Origin: Elainella saxicola E1
GTDB lineage: Bacteria > Cyanobacteriota > Cyanobacteriia > Elainellales > Elainellaceae
Assembly: GCA_002796835.1 (NCBI GenBank)
Contig: LUGL01000045.1
Location: 1 to 35,141, forward strand
DNA length: 35,141 nt
Direction: 5' to 3'
The position numbers and the translations under genes were made by a program. The stretch's first letter is position 1; each line of letters starts with the position of its first letter. Positions 18,901 through 27,721 of this stretch are shown piece after piece. The notes under the pieces are model-generated. The model had not been told where the DNA came from and did no database searches. It was given only the letters and a program-made list of their open reading frames with translations.

Positions 18901-19372
18901 CGGCAACTATCATCTGGAGGAAGTGCTATATACCGGCAAGGATTTCGTCATCCTCGATTTTGAAGGAGAACCGAATCGGCCTCTCAGCGAACGCCGGATG
19001 AAACGATCGCCCCTGCGCGACATTGCCAGCATGATCCAGTCTTTCTATTACGCTTCCCAGGTTGCCCTGCGAAACGAGATCGAGACGGGGATGATTCGAC
19101 CTGAAAATCGCGCCTTGATGCAGCAATGGGCTCACTTTTTCCATGCCTGGGGCAGTATTGCATTCCTGAAGCATTATTTGCTGACTGCTGGAGACGCAGC
19201 CTTCCTGCCCAAAACGCATTATGAGCTACAGGTGTTGCTGGATGCCTACCTGCTGGAAAAAGCGGTGTACGAGTTGGGATATGAGATGAATAATCGTCCT
19301 GATATGCTCGATATTCCCTTACAGCGAGTGATCGAGTTATTGGAGCCGCCAGCCATTAGTGAATGGCGCTAA
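15950..19372 (+). CDS. treS: Trehalose synthase-maltokinase fusion (TreS-Pep2 type)
   Basis: A 1140-residue fusion. Residues 1-555 are a GH13 trehalose synthase, which interconverts maltose and trehalose: DPLWFKDAIIYEVPVKAF, GLRMDAV with nucleophile D211, LLAEANQW with E253, RNHDE with D319. Residues about 575-1140 match maltokinase (ATP + maltose to maltose 1-phosphate), ending with the RCHG..H catalytic loop, DFEGEP (D1003 metal ligand) and PLSERRMKRSPLRDIASM. The loop reads HGNYHLEE instead of the usual HGDYHLGQ; the catalytic Asp position is N986 (codon AAC). The kinase may therefore be weak or inactive. The start is GTG 15950, with AAGGG about 10 bases upstream. GlgE is not in the window. 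Confidence 0.93.
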   Translation: MEYTQPSTLNNDPLWFKDAIIYEVPVKAFADSDGDGIGDFRGLTEKLDYIQELGVTAIWLLPFFPSPLRDDGYDISDYNTVNSIYGNLDDFKTFLDAAHQRGLRVIIELIVNHTSDQHPWFQRARKAPPGSSERNFYVWSDSPEQYRGVRIIFKDFETSNWTWDPIAKAYYWHRFYSHQPDLNYEHPELQKAIFDVVDFWLDMGVDGLRMDAVPYLYEEEGTICENLPRTHAFLKALRAHVDSKFPNRMLLAEANQWPEDAAAYYGEGDECHMNFHFPLMPRLFMALRMEDSFPIIDILQQTPHIPNNCQWALFLRNHDELTLEMVSDEDRDYMYRVYAEDPQARINLGIRRRLAPLLSNNRRRIELMNSLLLSLPGTPVLYYGDEIGMGDNIYLGDRNGVRTPMQWSGDRNAGFSRANPQRLFLPTIVDPEYHYETVNVEAQRANPNSLWWWMKRLMAIRSRYQAFGRGTFEFLHPENRKVLAFTRTYQGEHILVVANLSRFAQAVEIDLAPFQGMVPVEIFGRSEFPRIGDTPYFLSLGPHAFYWFTLQFQPADAQLPSSPAELPTLKVNGNWRDIYTRAEARKGFEEILPAYLQSCNWFTKGSVLQSVRLVDAVPLCLPAECPVSKTSSNVAGYDLVLVQVEYTEGIPETFVLPLGYVPETIEDAAAIAILQGSQGTGTLIDALYQREFLEIPLQAIVHKTRYAGSAGEIVASITDQFPQMWHSDQSNAQPIEPHLQRGQHTNALITYGASAEGGSTHNRYVFKLYRHAEECINSDWEVNRFLTQAVDRPPGMSDYLFAPALGVLEYQRKGTTPMTIGFLQSYIPEARDAWSYALDSLRDCFERVMVEQPDLEAMILPSTVLSKSLVTEIPVLVLELMGGQIKAAELLGERTAELHLALASDPTNPDFAPEEFTAFYQRSIYQYMRNQAGRVLLQLRKQSKSLPNDMQPAARAILSHWEDLLGRFKIVLNQQITAMRIRCHGNYHLEEVLYTGKDFVILDFEGEPNRPLSERRMKRSPLRDIASMIQSFYYASQVALRNEIETGMIRPENRALMQQWAHFFHAWGSIAFLKHYLLTAGDAAFLPKTHYELQVLLDAYLLEKAVYELGYEMNNRPDMLDIPLQRVIELLEPPAISEWR

Positions 19373-19397
19373 GTGGCTCAATAGTAACATCAGTTGT

Positions 19398-19445
19398 ATG
19401 GCTCTGCTCAGTGATTAAAACAATAGCAGAGCCATTCTGATTCAG
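19398..19445. terminator. 11-bp inverted repeat between convergent treS and HNH genes
   Basis: ATGGCTCTGCT (19398-19408) pairs perfectly with AGCAGAGCCAT (19435-19445), with a 26-base loop. It lies 25 bases after the treS stop and 38 bases after the HNH gene stop on the other strand. There is no long T-run. It probably acts as a bidirectional terminator or mRNA 3' stabiliser. Confidence 0.6.
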
Positions 19446-19483
19446 GTGCACTGGCTTGCCTGTCGCTAAATCGCTTCAACCCA

Positions 19484-20011
19484 TCACGCCTCTTCCTGTT
19501 GCGCCTTCCAGAACTGTTCGGCAAAAGCAACAGCAGGATGAGCCGGCGCTTTTGGTTTGCTTTTGGGAATCATGCCAATTTCATGGGTTAAGCGATCGCC
19601 CTTAAGAGAATTGCAGCGTTCACAAGCCGCCACTACGTTATCCCACACATGTTGACCGCCTTTCGATCGAGGAATCACATGGTCGATCGTCAAGTTTTTG
19701 GTGCTACCGCAGTATTGGCAGGTGTGATTGTCGCGCCGCAACACTTCCCGGCGGTTCACGGGTGGCACTTTCCACAAGCGTTCGGGATTGCTCACCGTTA
19801 ACCGGATATGCTCAGGCACTTCAAACACAAACGAGGGAGAACGAACCTGCCATTTATGGGTATTGCCGATCTCCAGTGACTCTGCCTGTCCGTTCAGCAG
19901 CAGGACGATCGCTCGCTTAATGTTGATACGGGCTAAGGGCAGATAGTTTTTCGAGAAAACAACGACTGAGTTTTGCAGAACAGCTGGTTGTCGGTAGGGT
20001 TGAACTTGCAT
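19484..20011 (-). CDS. HNH endonuclease family protein
   Basis: A 175-residue protein with an HNH/beta-beta-alpha-metal nuclease domain at about 86-140: CxxC at C98/C101 (CQYC), catalytic DH at 110-111 (IDHVIPRSKGG), N125, and a second CxxC C130/C133 (CERCNSLKGDR). The N-terminal part (VVVFSKNYLPLARINIKRAIVLLLNGQAESLE) is the extension found in a group of HNH proteins widespread in cyanobacteria, of unknown physiological role. The frame is open 13 codons further up, but the ATG at 20011 has AGGAG 7 bases upstream and begins the conserved part. A strong stem-loop with a T-run lies 150 bases upstream. Confidence 0.9.
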   Translation of the reverse strand: MQVQPYRQPAVLQNSVVVFSKNYLPLARINIKRAIVLLLNGQAESLEIGNTHKWQVRSPSFVFEVPEHIRLTVSNPERLWKVPPVNRREVLRRDNHTCQYCGSTKNLTIDHVIPRSKGGQHVWDNVVAACERCNSLKGDRLTHEIGMIPKSKPKAPAHPAVAFAEQFWKAQQEEA

Positions 20012-20716
20012 GGAAGAACTCCTGTAAGCGGGAGGAATGCAACAAAGCAAAGCGGCAACAGAACGTTACGATCGGCAATCTAGAACGAAATTTCTGAGTT
20101 GGGATATCTGAAGTTAAACCTCCTGGCACAGAAGCTGTCTTGATTGTCCTTCTTTATCCTAAAAAAATCCCCCAACTCTGTTCAGGAAGAGCGGGGGAAG
20201 AATCGGGCAGCGTTGGTCCTCATCGGGACGGGCCTGAATCGATCGCTCTGTAACCAGAGAAAAATTCTGCACCAACCATATTGCTTCCCTGCAGCCATCG
20301 GTCGAAGGGCACTGCTTGCGAGGGAATTGCGAACCGTCAAAACGTCTGAACTGACAGCAGTTCGTTGAGAGGCCACTCGTTTATCATCCTCATATTGATC
20401 ATCCTCACAAAGGACAGAAGGGCTACACAGTTGATTGAAGCCAGGATGAAGTGGGCTAAAACTTGCAGTGAGGGAAAACATGATTGGATGCCAACTGATG
20501 AAGTTGCAAAAGCCGGATCTCAGAAATTGGGCAGCAGAAAATTAACTTAATACTACAAGATGTATTATATTTTGTCCAGTATTTTTAGCCTGGGACAGCA
20601 ACCCTGTACACTATAGCTACAAACAAGCTCTCCCGGATTACGGAAGAAAATGGCGCAAGTTTTGAGATCGGGATGATCCTCAATCGAGCAGACGGCGCTA
20701 GATTTACTTCAGCATT
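20012..20716. other. Long spacer between HNH and histidine kinase genes
   Basis: A 705-base spacer with no recognised gene. It contains a strong minus-strand terminator (20161-20198), a minus-strand TATAAT (20564-20569) without a good -35, and a direct repeat ATCATCCTCA at 20383-20392 and 20398-20407. A 99-codon minus-strand ORF (20182-20481) ends inside the terminator hairpin and has an unconvincing composition. A short noncoding transcript is possible. Confidence 0.5.
20161..20198 (-). terminator. Strong minus-strand terminator upstream of the HNH gene
   Basis: TCCCCC (20168-20173) pairs with GGGGGA (20193-20198), with an inner CTCT/AGAG stem (20176-20179 with 20188-20191). On the minus strand it is followed by seven T (20161-20167). 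No gene is recognised directly upstream on that strand: the kinase gene is minus-strand and ends at 20717, over 500 bases away. It may end a small RNA or the kinase mRNA, or act as an attenuator in the HNH leader. Confidence 0.85.
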
Positions 20717-23700
20717 CTAGCCAGAGCAGATATCATCAATCGCATTGCACTCAGCCACATCGATTCGAGTTAGATCGATCAGGACATCAAAGCGAAATTC
20801 ATGCACGAGTATCTGCAAGGCTTCCCGCAGATCAGACGCTTCATCTGGCACAGCTTGAATCCATTCCAGGCAGCATTCGCTATCTAGCTGGGCTGCGGCT
20901 TGCTGAAGGTTTTCCTTCCAGGATGCAGACATGATGTTCAAATCCTCTGATAATAGCGGTCTGAAGGGCAAGATTAGAGAAGAATAACCTGCCTTTGATT
21001 CTTCCAAACCGCTTGATTGCAGGGAAGCGGCCGGCGGCAGATGCGCAATCCCTAATTGTTCAGCAATAACGGTCAATAATTCCTCCGCTTTGAACGGTTT
21101 GGGAATGTAGCCATTGCAGCCCGCCTTGAAACTGATCAATCGTTCTTCTTCAAACGCACTGGCTGTCAGGGCAATGATAATCGTAGGTTGAGATTGGGCG
21201 GAATCAAGGGTCTGTCGTTGCTGTTCATGCTGACGAATTTGTTGCGTTGCTTCATAACCATCCATCATCGGCATCCGCATATCCATCAAAATCAGGTGGG
21301 GGGACCATGCTTCCCACTGTTCGATCGCATCCAGGCCATGGATTGCCTCTCGCACCTCAAACCCAACCCTGCTAAGGAGCTGCACCACAAGCTGTCGATT
21401 GGTCAGTTGGTCCTCCACCACCAAAATTCGCAGGGGGGATTGATCGGGCACAAGGGGGACGATCGGCAGATGAACCCGGCTTGGAATCAACGCTTCAGAC
21501 TGGATCGGACAAACTGGGATCTGAAAGCTGAAGGTAGACCCTTGACCGGGGGTGCTTTGCACCTGAATTACGCCCCCCATTAACTCAATAAAGCGCCGAC
21601 TGATGGCAAGTCCTAAACCTGTGCCTTCTTGAGACTGCCTGCCCACTTCGGTTTGTACAAAGGGATCGAATAGATGCTCCAGTTCCGAGGCTGCGATGCC
21701 CGGTCCAGTGTCTTGAACTTCGAAGCACAGCAACAGCGTCGGAGGTTTGGTGAATTGGGGAAAAAAAGCTTGATCCAGCGTATCGAGGGATTGCAATGTC
21801 CGATCGGGTTTCTGGTTTGTCGATCGTACGGGTTGAGAGATGGGAGCCAGGTATACCCTTAATAAAACCTGCCCTTTAGAGGTGAATTTAACGGCATTCC
21901 CTAGCAGGTTGATCAATACCTGACGCAGTTTGTTTTCATCCGTTTGAATATACTTCGGGACATCGCTAGCTCGATCGAAAATCAGGTAAATTCCTTTGTT
22001 CGCTGCCTTGATATGCAGCATTTGCTTGAGATTAGAAAGCATCTGATAAAGATTGAAGCTTTCAATATTCAGCTCGATCTTGCCTGCATCAATTTTAGAC
22101 ATTTCCAAAATATCGTTAATCAATGCTAGAAGGTGTTCGCCGCTGTGCAGAATGATCTTCAGGTATTCTTGCTGCTCTACTGTAAAAGCTCGGTCTTGAC
22201 TCAACAGTTGGGCAAAGCCCAGAATCGAGTTGAGAGGGGTGCGCAACTCATGACTCATATTGGCCAAAAACTGGCTTTTTGCCAAATTAGCAGCTTCTGC
22301 GGCATCTTTGGCCTGCCGTAATGCTGCCTCTGTTTGCTTTAAATCCGTAATATCAGAAACAACGCCAATCACCCCTTGCAGTTGGCCTGCTGCATCCATA
22401 AAGGGGCTAATCGTGGTGCGATACCATAATGTTTTGCCCGATGCATGTCTGAGGGCTTGGCTGGGAATTACCTGAGGCTGAAGGGTTTCCAGCACTTGGC
22501 GATTTGTTTGCCAGAATTCTTCGATTTGATCGGCATCATCATTAAATTCCAGGTCGGTTTTACCAATCATTTCCTCGACTGAAACGCCATAAATATCTGC
22601 GCTGGCTTGGTTCGCGGTCACAAATCGCTGCATTGGATCTTTCACAAAAATGGCGCTGCTCACTGCATCAATGACTTGGCGCAAAAAAGCTTGCTGAGTG
22701 TTCAGTTCAGCCTCAGCCTGTTTTCTTTCTTGAATATCTTCGATAACGCTAAGTAAATATTGCTGTTGATAGAGTTCATCCTGGACCAGCGAGCTTGAAA
22801 CATGAGCCCATCTCACCTGGCCATCTTTTCTGATATAGCGCTTTTCGAGTGAAAATGCTGAAATTTTTCCGCTGACTAATTTTTGCAGCAAATCTTGATT
22901 GTGCTGCCAATCTTCAGGATGGGTCAGGTCTTGAAGCGTATGTTGCAATAATTCGGTTTCGGTATATCCCAATAACTGACAAAACCACTGATTAGCTTGG
23001 AGATATTGACCCGTCAGACAGGATTGGGTAATGCCGACAGCAGCCTGCTCAAAAACGGCTCGGAACCGGGCTTCACTGGCATGGAGTGCATCGATCGCCT
23101 GTTTATTTTCCGTGATGTCGATCGCCAATCCATCCCATAACGTATCCCCATTGGCTTGAGATTCAGGATGGGCAAAAACGCGAATCCACTTCAGTCCTAG
23201 AGGAGAGACTACCCGAAATTCCATCTGCCAGGGCTGTAAAATTGGGTCAGCACTCAAGACTTTCTGTTTGAGCGCAATCATATCATCTGGATGAATTAAA
23301 GATTGCAGTACGTTAATATCTTGCTGAATTTCTTCAGGGGTGAGACCGAGAATTTCTTGGCAACGAGGACTAATGTAATTAATGTAATCAATCCCCTCTG
23401 CTGATAGAACATAGCGATAGACCACTCCTGGTACATGTTCTGCCAGCCGCTGAAACTGAACTTCACTCTGACGGCGTTGGGTCAAATCGCGCACCATCAG
23501 CAAGACTTCATCTTTGCTGCAAGCTACAATCCGCACCTCTTCATGAATGACTTTGCCTGCTCTGATAAACTGATCTTCGACAATTTGCAATTCACCCGTC
23601 GCCAGTGCTCGATCGATCGCTTCTAATCGAACTTGCACGGCTTCTAAAGGCAATGCTTCGGCAATGTGCTGCTGGATATAAGAAAAACTGCAGTTCTGAG

Positions 23701-25084
23701 AATCAGCTGGAACGACACAATCCAAACAACTGCCATCTCGTTTAACTCGCAGCAAAACATCTGGAATGGCATTGAGAATTGCGCGATTGCGGGCTTCATC
23801 GTCACGCAGCTTCTGTTCAACGTTTAGGCGCTCAGTAATATCTCGTCCGATCGCTTGAAATTCAATTAAATCGCCCTCCTCGTTGCAAATCGCGACGTAA
23901 GTCCATTCCAGCCAGCACAAGGTGCCATTCCGAGCCACTCGATGTTGATAAGTAATATGGTCTTGATTGGTTGCCAATTGGATCAGACGCGCTAAGGAAA
24001 CCGGCTGATTGGCGGCAGCTGGGCAATCAAAAAAATGGTGGGCTAAAATTTCTGGCAGCGACTGGTTGAAATATTGACAGTAGGCCTGGTTAGCAAATGT
24101 AACGATGCCATCGGCCCGAAAGCAGCAGATTAAATCGGGCAAGTGATTCAAAATGCCACGATAGCGCTGTTTACTCTCTGCTAATTCTTGCGCTAGCTGC
24201 TGACGTTCCCAGATCTCTTGCTGTAATTTGTGAGTTTGAGTCTCTAAAGTTTCTTGCAATGCTGCAATTCTGCCTCGCAACAGCACCGGATCTGTCTCTC
24301 GCATTAAATCAGCCTGTGGCACATCTCGATCTAGTTCTTCCAAAGTGGCTGGAACGATTAACCGCTGCATCCGTAAATCTTGAATTTGCTGTTGTGCCTG
24401 CCAGCATGACTCCTGGGTATGGGTGATGTTAGAAGGAAAATTGACGACATCCAAGGCTGTGGTGGTCCTAAAACAGCAATCGCTTGCTGCAAGTTGAATC
24501 AGGTCTTGCTGTGTAATCATGCCGATCGGAGCGATCCTGGATCCATTCGTTCCAACGATTACAACATAACCAGCCTGCTTTTCCACCATTAAGTTAGCCA
24601 GTTGGCTGAGTGGGATATGAGCCGGTGCGTGCACCCCTGAATTGCTGATTAACCCATGAATGCAGGTTTGCATGAAAATATCTTCTGGATGTATTGCCGC
24701 CTGAATTCTTTCCGGTGTGATCACACCTACCAATTCTGATGTCCCATTCAATTCTGCTGCATGACTCAGAACAGGTAAATGCTGGATTTGATGCTGCTGC
24801 AAAATTTTGAGAAGAGCCAGAATTTCTACCTGTTCTACCTGCCGATAGGTCGCAATGAGGGGAGTCAGCAGCTTGGCAAGGGGAGTTGCGGTCAGATCGA
24901 TGCCGCTAGCGATCGCCCGTACAAAGTCTCGTTCTGTCAGCAGACCAACCAGGCAGCTATCTTCAGTAACGAGCACGTAACTCATGCCAGTATAGCTTAT
25001 GGCATGGATGGCTGTTTGGGCAGATTCGGTCGCAGGAAACACTAAGGAATGAAACTGGACCACCTGCATCAGGGGTAGTTGCAT
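20717..25084 (-). CDS. CBS-PAS hybrid sensor histidine kinase with receiver domain
   Basis: A 1455-residue soluble hybrid kinase with no membrane segment. Residues 1-215 hold three recognisable CBS motifs (for example SYVLVTEDSCLVGLLTERDF), which in other proteins bind adenine nucleotides. A coiled coil (about 255-300) is followed by five PAS domains with PAC-like ends (RDITER, RDLTQR, IDITEN, EDIQER, SDITDL). Then come HisKA with NMSHELRTPLNS (phospho-acceptor H945), HATPase with DTGPGIA and GTGLGLAIS, and a receiver domain with phospho-acceptor D1265 (ILMDMRMPMMDG). The roughly 115-residue tail after the receiver is helical; its only His is not in an HPt context. The signal is unknown; cytosolic energy or redox sensing is inference. 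No partner response regulator is adjacent. Confidence 0.93.
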   Translation of the reverse strand: MQLPLMQVVQFHSLVFPATESAQTAIHAISYTGMSYVLVTEDSCLVGLLTERDFVRAIASGIDLTATPLAKLLTPLIATYRQVEQVEILALLKILQQHQIQHLPVLSHAAELNGTSELVGVITPERIQAAIHPEDIFMQTCIHGLISNSGVHAPAHIPLSQLANLMVEKQAGYVVIVGTNGSRIAPIGMITQQDLIQLAASDCCFRTTTALDVVNFPSNITHTQESCWQAQQQIQDLRMQRLIVPATLEELDRDVPQADLMRETDPVLLRGRIAALQETLETQTHKLQQEIWERQQLAQELAESKQRYRGILNHLPDLICCFRADGIVTFANQAYCQYFNQSLPEILAHHFFDCPAAANQPVSLARLIQLATNQDHITYQHRVARNGTLCWLEWTYVAICNEEGDLIEFQAIGRDITERLNVEQKLRDDEARNRAILNAIPDVLLRVKRDGSCLDCVVPADSQNCSFSYIQQHIAEALPLEAVQVRLEAIDRALATGELQIVEDQFIRAGKVIHEEVRIVACSKDEVLLMVRDLTQRRQSEVQFQRLAEHVPGVVYRYVLSAEGIDYINYISPRCQEILGLTPEEIQQDINVLQSLIHPDDMIALKQKVLSADPILQPWQMEFRVVSPLGLKWIRVFAHPESQANGDTLWDGLAIDITENKQAIDALHASEARFRAVFEQAAVGITQSCLTGQYLQANQWFCQLLGYTETELLQHTLQDLTHPEDWQHNQDLLQKLVSGKISAFSLEKRYIRKDGQVRWAHVSSSLVQDELYQQQYLLSVIEDIQERKQAEAELNTQQAFLRQVIDAVSSAIFVKDPMQRFVTANQASADIYGVSVEEMIGKTDLEFNDDADQIEEFWQTNRQVLETLQPQVIPSQALRHASGKTLWYRTTISPFMDAAGQLQGVIGVVSDITDLKQTEAALRQAKDAAEAANLAKSQFLANMSHELRTPLNSILGFAQLLSQDRAFTVEQQEYLKIILHSGEHLLALINDILEMSKIDAGKIELNIESFNLYQMLSNLKQMLHIKAANKGIYLIFDRASDVPKYIQTDENKLRQVLINLLGNAVKFTSKGQVLLRVYLAPISQPVRSTNQKPDRTLQSLDTLDQAFFPQFTKPPTLLLCFEVQDTGPGIAASELEHLFDPFVQTEVGRQSQEGTGLGLAISRRFIELMGGVIQVQSTPGQGSTFSFQIPVCPIQSEALIPSRVHLPIVPLVPDQSPLRILVVEDQLTNRQLVVQLLSRVGFEVREAIHGLDAIEQWEAWSPHLILMDMRMPMMDGYEATQQIRQHEQQRQTLDSAQSQPTIIIALTASAFEEERLISFKAGCNGYIPKPFKAEELLTVIAEQLGIAHLPPAASLQSSGLEESKAGYSSLILPFRPLLSEDLNIMSASWKENLQQAAAQLDSECCLEWIQAVPDEASDLREALQILVHEFRFDVLIDLTRIDVAECNAIDDICSG

Positions 25085-25199
25085 AGACAGGACGAACAGG
25101 GAATCTCGTCTATATTAACCTGCTACGTCAATGCATCTTGAATCTCTAGACGATAAATTACAGCAAATTTCACTCAATCATCATTCAAGAGTTATAGTC

Positions 25200-26948
25200 C
25201 TACGTTCTGGAATCCCAACCCTCCTCGCGCTGCAATTCGGCTAACTCCCTGATGGTTTCGATCGTATCAATCTCTTGGGCTGGCTTATCACGTCGGACGC
25301 GCAGAATCCGGACCCCTTCGAGTTTATAGCCTCCCTTGTGGTGAGATGAAGCTTGGATCGCGTCAAATATCACTTCTAACACAATCTGGGGTTCCACTAG
25401 GTGAACCTGGCCATTGGCAAATTCTTCAATGGTATGTTGCTGGACCCAGTCTGATAGAGTTTCAAAATTGGGTAAAGATAGACTGGCAGAGACTTTACCG
25501 ATATTGAGTAAAGACGCATCAGATTCACTGGCACGAACAGCAATCGCAAATAATGAGAACAGGGATGGATGGGTGAGCGGATCGATTTCTGCTGCTGTCA
25601 CTACTACATCTAGCGTTGCGATCGGATGTTTCACCTTAAACCAGTCCTTGCTGCGTCGTCCAGGTCGATAAAGTGACTGAAGCATCTTTACCATGAAGCC
25701 TTCCTGCCCCTCAGCTCGGGCTTGCCGAAATTGTTGCCCCAGGGCCTCTAGATCAAAAAACTGATGCGCAGAGGCTAACTGCACCAGAGAAGATTCGATC
25801 GGCAAGGCTTCCAGGAGGGCACGTCGTTGGCCATAGGGCTGGTTGATCAAAACAGTGCCATCCTTATACAGAATGTCATAGACGATAAAGGCAACCGGTA
25901 CCATGGCCACCAAATCCTCGGTTTTGGACGAATTCCCTAACCGTTGCTGCAGAAGCGTAAAAGGCAGAATTTTACCATCCCGATAAGGCACGATCTCGCC
26001 ATCCAGAATCAATCCTGCCGATTCACCGCTAACCAGGGCCCGTGGTGCAAGGGCCGCCAAAGGCATCAACAGGTCAGGAAAATTGGCCGTAATTTCTTCA
26101 AGGGTGCGCGAAAATAGGGCAACCCGAATGCCTGCAACCACCGTCTCGTTAAAGGGATCATCACTGGCTCGATCGGCAGGTGCAATATGGGCTTGAGCCC
26201 GCATCCCGTCATACTTAGTTTCGATGGCATATCCCTGAGCCAGCGATCGCAGCAGCCGAGTTGCATCTGACGCCGTACTGGCTAACATAAATTTGATCGG
26301 CTGGAAGACTTGCATGTGGGCCTGATCGAGCTGATCGTGGCGGGCGAGAACAGCCGTTTTGCCCAAATCCCCTGAAAGCATGTGAACCCATTGAATCCGC
26401 TGGGTGGGCTGTCCAGAAATTTGAGCTACTGCCACTTCCAGAATTTCCTCTTCAAGATCAATCTGCAAATCGCCTTGCAGTAAGTTGATCAAATATTTCA
26501 CTTCCAGGGGGGTGGCCCGGTCCAGCAGTTTAACGACCCAATTCAGCCGCCGTTTTCCCTTCGCTTTGCTGAGCTGCTCGATCGCAATCGCAACATCATC
26601 CAGGGTAAGCACCGATTCGGTTTGACGGATGAGCAGGCGGGCACCAACGGTCGCTAAGTCCCCATAGTCAAAGCGCTGCATGGCTAAGAGAGCAGGTTCG
26701 ACCCCTGTAACGATCGAGAGGGCAGAGATCAGCGTCACTTCGCCAATTGGCACTGAGGACCGATCGCGACGGGAAAAGGCGTGTCCTGTAAAGTAGTGAA
26801 TGGCATGCAACAGATGATCATCGCGTAACTGGAAAAGATACTGGCGCAAAACTGTTGCTTTTTCAGCCCGCGTATTCGCCGCATTTACCCTTTCCGCAAC
26901 CGCTGCGAATTCAAGAAATGCCCCTGCCTGGGCTGCAATTTCTAGCAT
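25200..26948 (-). CDS. ATP-dependent DNA ligase
   Basis: A 582-residue ATP-dependent DNA ligase with the order of archaeal/bacterial LigB-like enzymes. An N-terminal helical DNA-binding domain (about 1-210) leads to the adenylation domain with the nucleotide-accepting Lys K245 in ETKYDGMRAQ, then LILDGEIVPY, EGFMVK, RRSKDWFKVK, and a C-terminal OB-fold (VVVTAAEIDPLTHPSLFSLFAIAV...GKVSASLS). It would be additional to the NAD-dependent LigA expected for replication, so a repair role is likely. The frame is open 45 codons further to 27083, but that part is not family-like; the ATG at 26948 opens the usual N-terminal helix. It is followed by the histidine kinase gene after a 115-base gap. No helicase or exonuclease partner is adjacent. 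Confidence 0.92.
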   Translation of the reverse strand: MLEIAAQAGAFLEFAAVAERVNAANTRAEKATVLRQYLFQLRDDHLLHAIHYFTGHAFSRRDRSSVPIGEVTLISALSIVTGVEPALLAMQRFDYGDLATVGARLLIRQTESVLTLDDVAIAIEQLSKAKGKRRLNWVVKLLDRATPLEVKYLINLLQGDLQIDLEEEILEVAVAQISGQPTQRIQWVHMLSGDLGKTAVLARHDQLDQAHMQVFQPIKFMLASTASDATRLLRSLAQGYAIETKYDGMRAQAHIAPADRASDDPFNETVVAGIRVALFSRTLEEITANFPDLLMPLAALAPRALVSGESAGLILDGEIVPYRDGKILPFTLLQQRLGNSSKTEDLVAMVPVAFIVYDILYKDGTVLINQPYGQRRALLEALPIESSLVQLASAHQFFDLEALGQQFRQARAEGQEGFMVKMLQSLYRPGRRSKDWFKVKHPIATLDVVVTAAEIDPLTHPSLFSLFAIAVRASESDASLLNIGKVSASLSLPNFETLSDWVQQHTIEEFANGQVHLVEPQIVLEVIFDAIQASSHHKGGYKLEGVRILRVRRDKPAQEIDTIETIRELAELQREEGWDSRT

Positions 26949-27213
26949 TGTAGATTCTAGTTTCACCCTGCCTCGATCGATTAAACACTCTAGCCTTGCT
27001 AACAACCGCACCCATTGGTTAGTAGTATTCCCACTCTTAAGGTCATCCAGCGGATGAGCCAGCGGGGCAAATTGGGGAAACAATATAGCAGATTGATTTT
27101 ATTCCAGTCTAGGCGAAACGTTCACGAATCCTCTTGGTTCTGCGACCGATTCTGCGTAAAATTAAAAACTGTAAAGCTTTATGAACGGATTGCCGGAATC
27201 ACTTTTTTAGATT

Positions 27214-27711
27214 ATGCGTTTTCTTCGGCATTGTTTGGTGTGTTTGCTGGCCTTCTGCCTGCTGTTTGCGAACGCTCCGGTGGCACATGCCGCCAGCTCA
27301 GCAGCGATTCGCGCGTTTGATGATGTCAATGTTGAGACCCAGGACTATTCCGGTCAGGATTTGGCGCGGGCTGAATTTGGCGATGCCAAGCTGATCCGGG
27401 CCAACTTTAGCGGGGCTAACTTACAGGGAGCCGTGTTCAACGGAGCCAATCTGCGCCAAGCCAACTGGCATGGGGTTGATTTCAGCAACGGCATTGCTTA
27501 TTTAAGCGATCTGTCAGGGGCCGACTTAAGCGACGCCATCCTCACCTCGGCCATGCTGCTCAAGACCAACTTTCGAGAGACGAACATTACCGGGGCCGAC
27601 TTTAGTGATGCCATGCTCGATCGGGTGCAGGTGGTTCGGCTATGTCAGACTGCAGATGGGGTCAATTCCGTCACCGGCGTGCCTACCCGCGAATCATTAG
27701 GCTGTCGCTAG
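27214..27711 (+). CDS. Exported pentapeptide-repeat protein
   Basis: A 165-residue protein with a signal peptide (1-26, hydrophobic core VCLLAFCLLFAN, cleavage after AHA) and about 18 pentapeptide units of the A(D/N)LXX pattern at residues 45-135 (for example LIRANFSGANLQGAVFNGAN). These predict a right-handed beta-helix. The tail LCQTADGVNSVTGVPTRESLGC carries two Cys that probably form a disulphide. The same tail with its Cys pair is typical of thylakoid-lumen pentapeptide proteins of cyanobacteria and plants, so a lumenal or periplasmic site is likely; the function is unknown. It is convergent with the TIGR02588 gene, 10 bases away. Confidence 0.9.
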   Translation: MRFLRHCLVCLLAFCLLFANAPVAHAASSAAIRAFDDVNVETQDYSGQDLARAEFGDAKLIRANFSGANLQGAVFNGANLRQANWHGVDFSNGIAYLSDLSGADLSDAILTSAMLLKTNFRETNITGADFSDAMLDRVQVVRLCQTADGVNSVTGVPTRESLGCR

Positions 27712-27721
27712 AAGCCTATCG

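Noticed and set aside
20182-20481. 99-codon minus-strand ORF
   Set aside because: It ends inside a terminator stem, lacks a ribosome binding site and has no family-like segment.
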